Shown: piece by piece, positions 61,353 to 64,000 of the stretch
Layout: each line of letters begins with the position of its first letter
Numbering within the stretch: the first letter of the stretch is position 1
Origin: Flavobacterium sp. TR2
Lineage (GTDB): Bacteria > Bacteroidota > Bacteroidia > Flavobacteriales > Flavobacteriaceae
Direction of reading: 5' to 3'
DNA length: 64,000 nucleotides
NCBI RefSeq assembly: GCF_025252405.1
Contig: NZ_CP104307.1
Location: forward strand, 1,612,001-1,676,000
Position numbers and translations under genes: made by a program
Notes under the pieces: generated by a model
Seen by the model: the letters and a program-made list of their open reading frames with translations, nothing else
Told to the model about the DNA's origin: nothing
Databases searched by the model: none

Positions 61353-62108
61353 ATGTTAAAAGACATTATAGATAATAACGAAAACTATCAGCCAGGACTT
61401 TCTATAGATTGTGTCATTTTTGGTTTTCACGATAATCAGCTAAAAGTGTTATTGATTAAAGTGGAACGAGCCAATAAATGGTCTTTGCCTGGCGGTTTTA
61501 TCCCTGTAGATCAGGATATTGATACTGCCGCCATAACGATATTGAATGGCAGAACTGGTGTTGATGGCGTTTTTTTAAGGCAATTTGCAACTTTTGGAAA
61601 AGTGAATCGCAACAAGCAGCATTTTGATAAAAAAACATTGGAATATCTTCAGATTGAAGAAGAAAAAGGGAAGTGGCTCACACGCCGTTTTGTGACAATT
61701 GGATATTATGCTTTGGTAGATTTTTCGAAAATTCTTCCAAACCCTGCAGGCAGGCATGAAGTTGTAGAATGGATTGACCATAAAGAAGTCCCTGAACTTA
61801 TTTTGGACCATAGGGAGATTTTGGATAAAGCTCTGGATACTTTAAGGACAGAACTGAATTTAATGCCAATTGGGTACAATTTGCTGCCAGAGAAATTTAC
61901 AATTCCGGAATTGCAGAAATTGTACGAAACGATTTTGGATAAAAAGCTTGACCGCCGTAATTTTTTACGCAAAATCACCAATATCGGAATCCTGACCAAA
62001 CTAGACGAAAAGAAAAGCAATGTCGCACACAAAGCCCCAAACCTATATTCTTTTGATAAAGAAAAATACGATGAAATTCTTAAAAATGGGCTGAATCAGG
62101 GGTGGTAA
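61353..62108 (+). CDS. NUDIX-like transcriptional regulator with winged-helix C-terminus
   Basis: The 251-residue protein has a NUDIX fold (about 10-150) and an NrtR-type winged helix (about 165-245, LPEKFTIPELQKLYETILDK then KLDRRNFLRKI). The NUDIX box is degraded. After WSLPGGFIPVDQDIDTAA the expected REUxEExGU reads TILNGRTGV, so the metal-binding glutamates are gone and hydrolysis is unlikely. Bacteroidota use such proteins, for example the arabinose regulator AraR, as sugar-sensing repressors; the ligand here is unknown. The start is ATG 61353, since the TTG at 61350 adds only one residue. It is 30 bases from the next gene. Confidence 0.9.
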   Translation: MLKDIIDNNENYQPGLSIDCVIFGFHDNQLKVLLIKVERANKWSLPGGFIPVDQDIDTAAITILNGRTGVDGVFLRQFATFGKVNRNKQHFDKKTLEYLQIEEEKGKWLTRRFVTIGYYALVDFSKILPNPAGRHEVVEWIDHKEVPELILDHREILDKALDTLRTELNLMPIGYNLLPEKFTIPELQKLYETILDKKLDRRNFLRKITNIGILTKLDEKKSNVAHKAPNLYSFDKEKYDEILKNGLNQGW

Positions 62109-62138
62109 ATGTAAGTTTTAATCTTTAAAAATGATATT

Positions 62139-62456
62139 ATGGTTTCAATTGAAGAATTTAGAAAATTAGCAATGTCATTTCCAGATGCAACAGAAGAACC
62201 TCATTTTGAGAAAAACTCTTTTCGCATTAAAAAGAAGATTTTTGCCACTTTTGACAAAAAAAATGATCATGCCGTTTTAAAATTAACTGAAATCGATCAG
62301 TCGGTCTTTTGTGCGTCTAGCGAAAAGATTTTTTATCCAATTCCAAACAAATGGGGAAAACAAGGCTGGACAATTGTCGAGCTGTCAAGAGTAAGACCTG
62401 AAATGTTTGAAGATGCTTTAATTCGCTCGTACGAAAATGTGGCTTCTAAAAAGTAA
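62139..62456 (+). CDS. MmcQ/YjbR family protein
   Basis: The 105-residue protein fits the MmcQ/YjbR fold, related to a cyclic-nucleotide- or DNA-binding domain. It starts MVSIEEFRKLAMSFPDATEE, with the KIFATFDKKNDHAVLKL beta-hairpin and the YPIPNKWGKQGWTIVELSRV core. The biochemical role of the family is not established. It follows the NUDIX-like regulator by 30 bases on the same strand. It converges on alkB with a five-base gap, so their transcripts may overlap at the ends. Confidence 0.88.
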   Translation: MVSIEEFRKLAMSFPDATEEPHFEKNSFRIKKKIFATFDKKNDHAVLKLTEIDQSVFCASSEKIFYPIPNKWGKQGWTIVELSRVRPEMFEDALIRSYENVASKK

Positions 62457-62461
62457 TCGTT

Positions 62462-63070
62462 CTATCTCACAATAGTTCTAAAAGTCAAGTTAACCCTTGG
62501 CTTTTGAGTAGTCTTTGTTGGAGGAAGACGATGAAGCCAGTGGGTTTGCGTTTCATCTTTCATCACGAGCAAGCTTCCATGTTCCAAAATCAGAGAAACC
62601 GTTTCTTTTGATTCTTTATGCTTGAAGGCAAATTTTCGTTCGGCACCAAAACTCACAGATCCGATTGCGCCATTTTTCTTTAAATCTTTTTCGGCATCGC
62701 TATGCCAAGCCATTCCTTCTTCTCCGGTATGATATAAGTTCAGCAGACAGGAATTGAAAGTTTCTCCCGTTTTTTCTTCAATGATTTTTTTTAACTCTAA
62801 AAGTTCGGGAGTCCAAGGCAAAGCTTTTTTGGTAGTATTCGAATACGTGTATTCAAATTCCTGATCGCCGTACCACGCGACTTTTCTTTTGGTTAGGATT
62901 AATTTCCCAAAGATGACGGCTTCATCATTTTTCCATTCGATTGTGTTTAATAAAATATCACGATAGAAATCAGCTTGCTGTCTAGAAAATAATTTTCCGT
63001 AATAATGCACCGTTCCATCTTTTGGAAGCAGATTAGTTGTTTCGTCTATTTGAGGGTTAAATAAGTCCAT
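62462..63070 (-). CDS. alkB: AlkB-like 2OG-Fe(II) dioxygenase, DNA alkylation repair
   Basis: The 202-residue protein has the full AlkB double-stranded beta-helix. Iron ligands are H123 and D125 in AWHSDAEKDL and H180 in HWLHRLPP. 2-oxoglutarate-binding arginines are R192 and R198 in PRVNLTFR. The substrate-side NLYHTGEEGMAWH and FGAERKFAFKHK segments match ALKBH2-type enzymes. It oxidatively removes methyl groups from 1-methyladenine and 3-methylcytosine. Its start overlaps the end of the upstream Ada-like gene by 14 bases, implying translational coupling. Another 2OG oxygenase lies farther upstream past a repeat block. Confidence 0.94.
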   Translation of the reverse strand: MDLFNPQIDETTNLLPKDGTVHYYGKLFSRQQADFYRDILLNTIEWKNDEAVIFGKLILTKRKVAWYGDQEFEYTYSNTTKKALPWTPELLELKKIIEEKTGETFNSCLLNLYHTGEEGMAWHSDAEKDLKKNGAIGSVSFGAERKFAFKHKESKETVSLILEHGSLLVMKDETQTHWLHRLPPTKTTQKPRVNLTFRTIVR

Positions 63071-63302
63071 TTTTCCATTTTTGATATTCCAATTTCATAC
63101 AATGTCCGCAAGGTCTGAAGCCGTTTTGTTTTGCTTCTTTTTCAGAAGAAAAAAAGACGCGATTCTCTCGTTTCATTCTTTTTCCCGAAGAACATTGAAG
63201 CGTTCCGTAGATTTTTAATTTTTGGTTGCCACCGAAACAAATTTCGCCTTTTTTAATTTTATTTCGAAGATCCGAATCGGTTATTTTATTGTGTTGAAGC
63301 AT
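63057..63302 (-). CDS. Stand-alone Ada-type zinc-binding domain
   Basis: The 81-residue protein matches the N-terminal metal-binding domain of Ada. It has cysteines C37, C65 and C68, with the GFRPCGHC ending that in Ada is FRPCxxC, and the RVFFSSEKEAKQNGFRP helix before it. In Ada the first two ligands are C-x3-C. Here the second is replaced by lysine (CSSGK), leaving three cysteines plus C22 as a possible substitute. The methyl-accepting function is therefore uncertain. It overlaps alkB by 14 bases, so a role in alkylation sensing or repair with AlkB is likely. Confidence 0.8.
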   Translation of the reverse strand: MLQHNKITDSDLRNKIKKGEICFGGNQKLKIYGTLQCSSGKRMKRENRVFFSSEKEAKQNGFRPCGHCMKLEYQKWKNGLI

Positions 63303-63323
63303 TTGTTTTTTTTAGATTTTTTT

Positions 63324-63760
63324 ATGGTAGAGACGCACTGCGGCGTTTACGCAAAGATTGGTTTTTAATTTGCCACAGATTAAAAGAATTATTATTAAAA
63401 ATCTGTTTAAATCTACGGTATCTGTGAGGAAAATGCCTTTACAGATTTGCGTCAGACGCACTGCAGTGCGTCTCTACAGATATGCGATGGTTCCGAAACC
63501 TTTGATCCTCTAAACCTTTGCACCTTTTTTTCTTAATTTTATGGTAGAGACGCACTGCAGCGTCTATGCAAAGATTGGTTTTTAATTTGCCACAGATTAA
63601 AAGAATTATTATTAAAAGTCTGTTTAAATCTACGGTATCTGTGAGGAAAATGCCTTTACAGATTTGCGTTACGTAGACGCACTGCAGTGCGTCTCTACAG
63701 ATATGCGATGGTTCAAAACCTTTGATCCTCTGAACCTCTGAACCTTTGCACCTTTGTACC
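63324..63760. repeat. 217-bp tandem direct repeat with internal palindromes
   Basis: Two near-identical units begin ATGGTAGAGACGCACTGC at 63324 and 63541. Each contains GTAGAGACGCACTGC and, near its end, the complementary GCAGTGCGTCTCTAC, plus the shared TTGCCACAGATTAAAAGAAT middle. They differ at several bases and by a short insertion. Each ends in a period-8 CCTTTG array (63497-63528 and 63717-63764). No gene is visible. Confidence 0.85.
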
Positions 63761-63764
63761 TTAA
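63717..63764. repeat. 8-bp tandem repeat, AACCTTTG type, at 3' end of the repeat block
   Basis: In-phase octamers AACCTTTG, ATCCTCTG, AACCTCTG, AACCTTTG, CACCTTTG, TACCTTAA. The last octamer includes the stop codon of the adjacent oxygenase gene. The copy in the first unit is shorter. Confidence 0.7.
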
Positions 63765-64000
63765 TTTAATGCATCATGAAAAATGATTCCCAGCGTATAT
63801 CTTTCGCCCGAATGCACTTCGCTCACGCCATGTTTCATATTCACACGATAATAACCTTTAGTGCCTTTTACAGGTCTGAAATTGGTCGTAAAAACAAGAA
63901 TATCTCCCTTTTTGGGTTTCAAAACAATCGCTTTAGATTGCGCTCTTGGCGTTTGTTGGGTAAGAACAAATTCGCCGCCTGTAAAATCTTCGTCAGGTTC
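63761..64000 (-). CDS. 2OG-Fe(II) oxygenase, C-terminal part, cut by window edge
   Basis: Seventy-nine codons before the TAA read as the end of a prolyl-hydroxylase-like 2OG-Fe(II) oxygenase. The segment has FVLTQQTPRAQSKAIVLKPK, then GDILVFTTNFRPVKGTKGYY. It ends KHGVSEVHSGERYTLGIIFH, giving the distal iron histidine (KHGVSEV) and the 2OG-binding arginine (GERYTLG). The HxD ligands lie beyond the window, so the subfamily (PKHD/P4H-like or AlkB-related) cannot be decided. Its stop lies in the period-8 repeat next to the 217-bp duplication. Confidence 0.8.
   Translation of the reverse strand, partial: EPDEDFTGGEFVLTQQTPRAQSKAIVLKPKKGDILVFTTNFRPVKGTKGYYRVNMKHGVSEVHSGERYTLGIIFHDALN

Noticed and set aside
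63324..63760. CRISPR array
   Set aside because: Only two long units with no regular short repeat/spacer pattern and no cas genes nearby.

Overview
The window is chromosomal DNA from a Flavobacterium-type Bacteroidota, close in gene content to F. johnsoniae. Three things point there. The DNA is AT-rich. Many promoters show the Bacteroidota -7 element TAnnTTTG in place of an E. coli -10 box, and strong Shine-Dalgarno sequences are scarce. The gene set includes gliding and type IX secretion genes (gldD, gldE, gldJ, porU, porV), SusC/SusD pairs, and dispersed intergenic palindromes of the kind common in flavobacteria. No rRNA, tRNA, CRISPR array, insertion sequence or prophage was seen.

Layout. 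1-5.1 kb: a cut-off RNase G, an unlisted 30-residue very basic protein, HU, then divergently mutY-ssb-gldE-gldD. 5.3-12.8 kb: a heavy-metal-domain lipoprotein, an EamA transporter, a paired M16 protease operon (one catalytic, one non-catalytic partner), rplU-rpmA and a polytopic membrane protein. 12.8-19.1 kb: a giant AsmA-like protein, MiaE-type tRNA hydroxylase, a glycosyltransferase, an AraC regulator and an AhpD-like protein. 19.6-24.9 kb: M1 aminopeptidase, pyruvate dehydrogenase E2 and E1-alpha, cytidine deaminase. 25-33.3 kb: the type IX secretion genes porV and porU, divergent from gldJ, then murF.

33.4-58.5 kb is the main accessory region, a 25-kb polysaccharide utilisation locus. 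It holds a membrane-spanning one-component regulator (propeller/Y_Y_Y sensor, one membrane helix, LuxR-type DNA-binding domain) and two SusC/SusD transport units. These are followed by four GH30 enzymes of two sequence types, a GH16 endoglucanase, an EEP-fold hydrolase and a GH3 beta-glucosidase. The enzyme set suggests a beta-1,6/beta-1,3-glucan such as fungal or yeast wall glucan (inference). Both susC promoters carry the same pair of 17-bp direct repeats 33 bp apart, an almost invariant leader, and similar terminators. This suggests one regulator drives both units and that the units share ancestry.

58.6-64 kb: a DUF3857/transglutaminase-like protein, a small helical protein, a NUDIX-like regulator whose catalytic box is lost, an MmcQ/YjbR protein, and a probable DNA-alkylation-repair group (stand-alone Ada-type zinc domain overlapping AlkB, then a cut-off 2OG-Fe(II) oxygenase). 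Spacers throughout carry palindromic repeats, 7- and 8-bp tandem repeats and a 217-bp tandem duplication.
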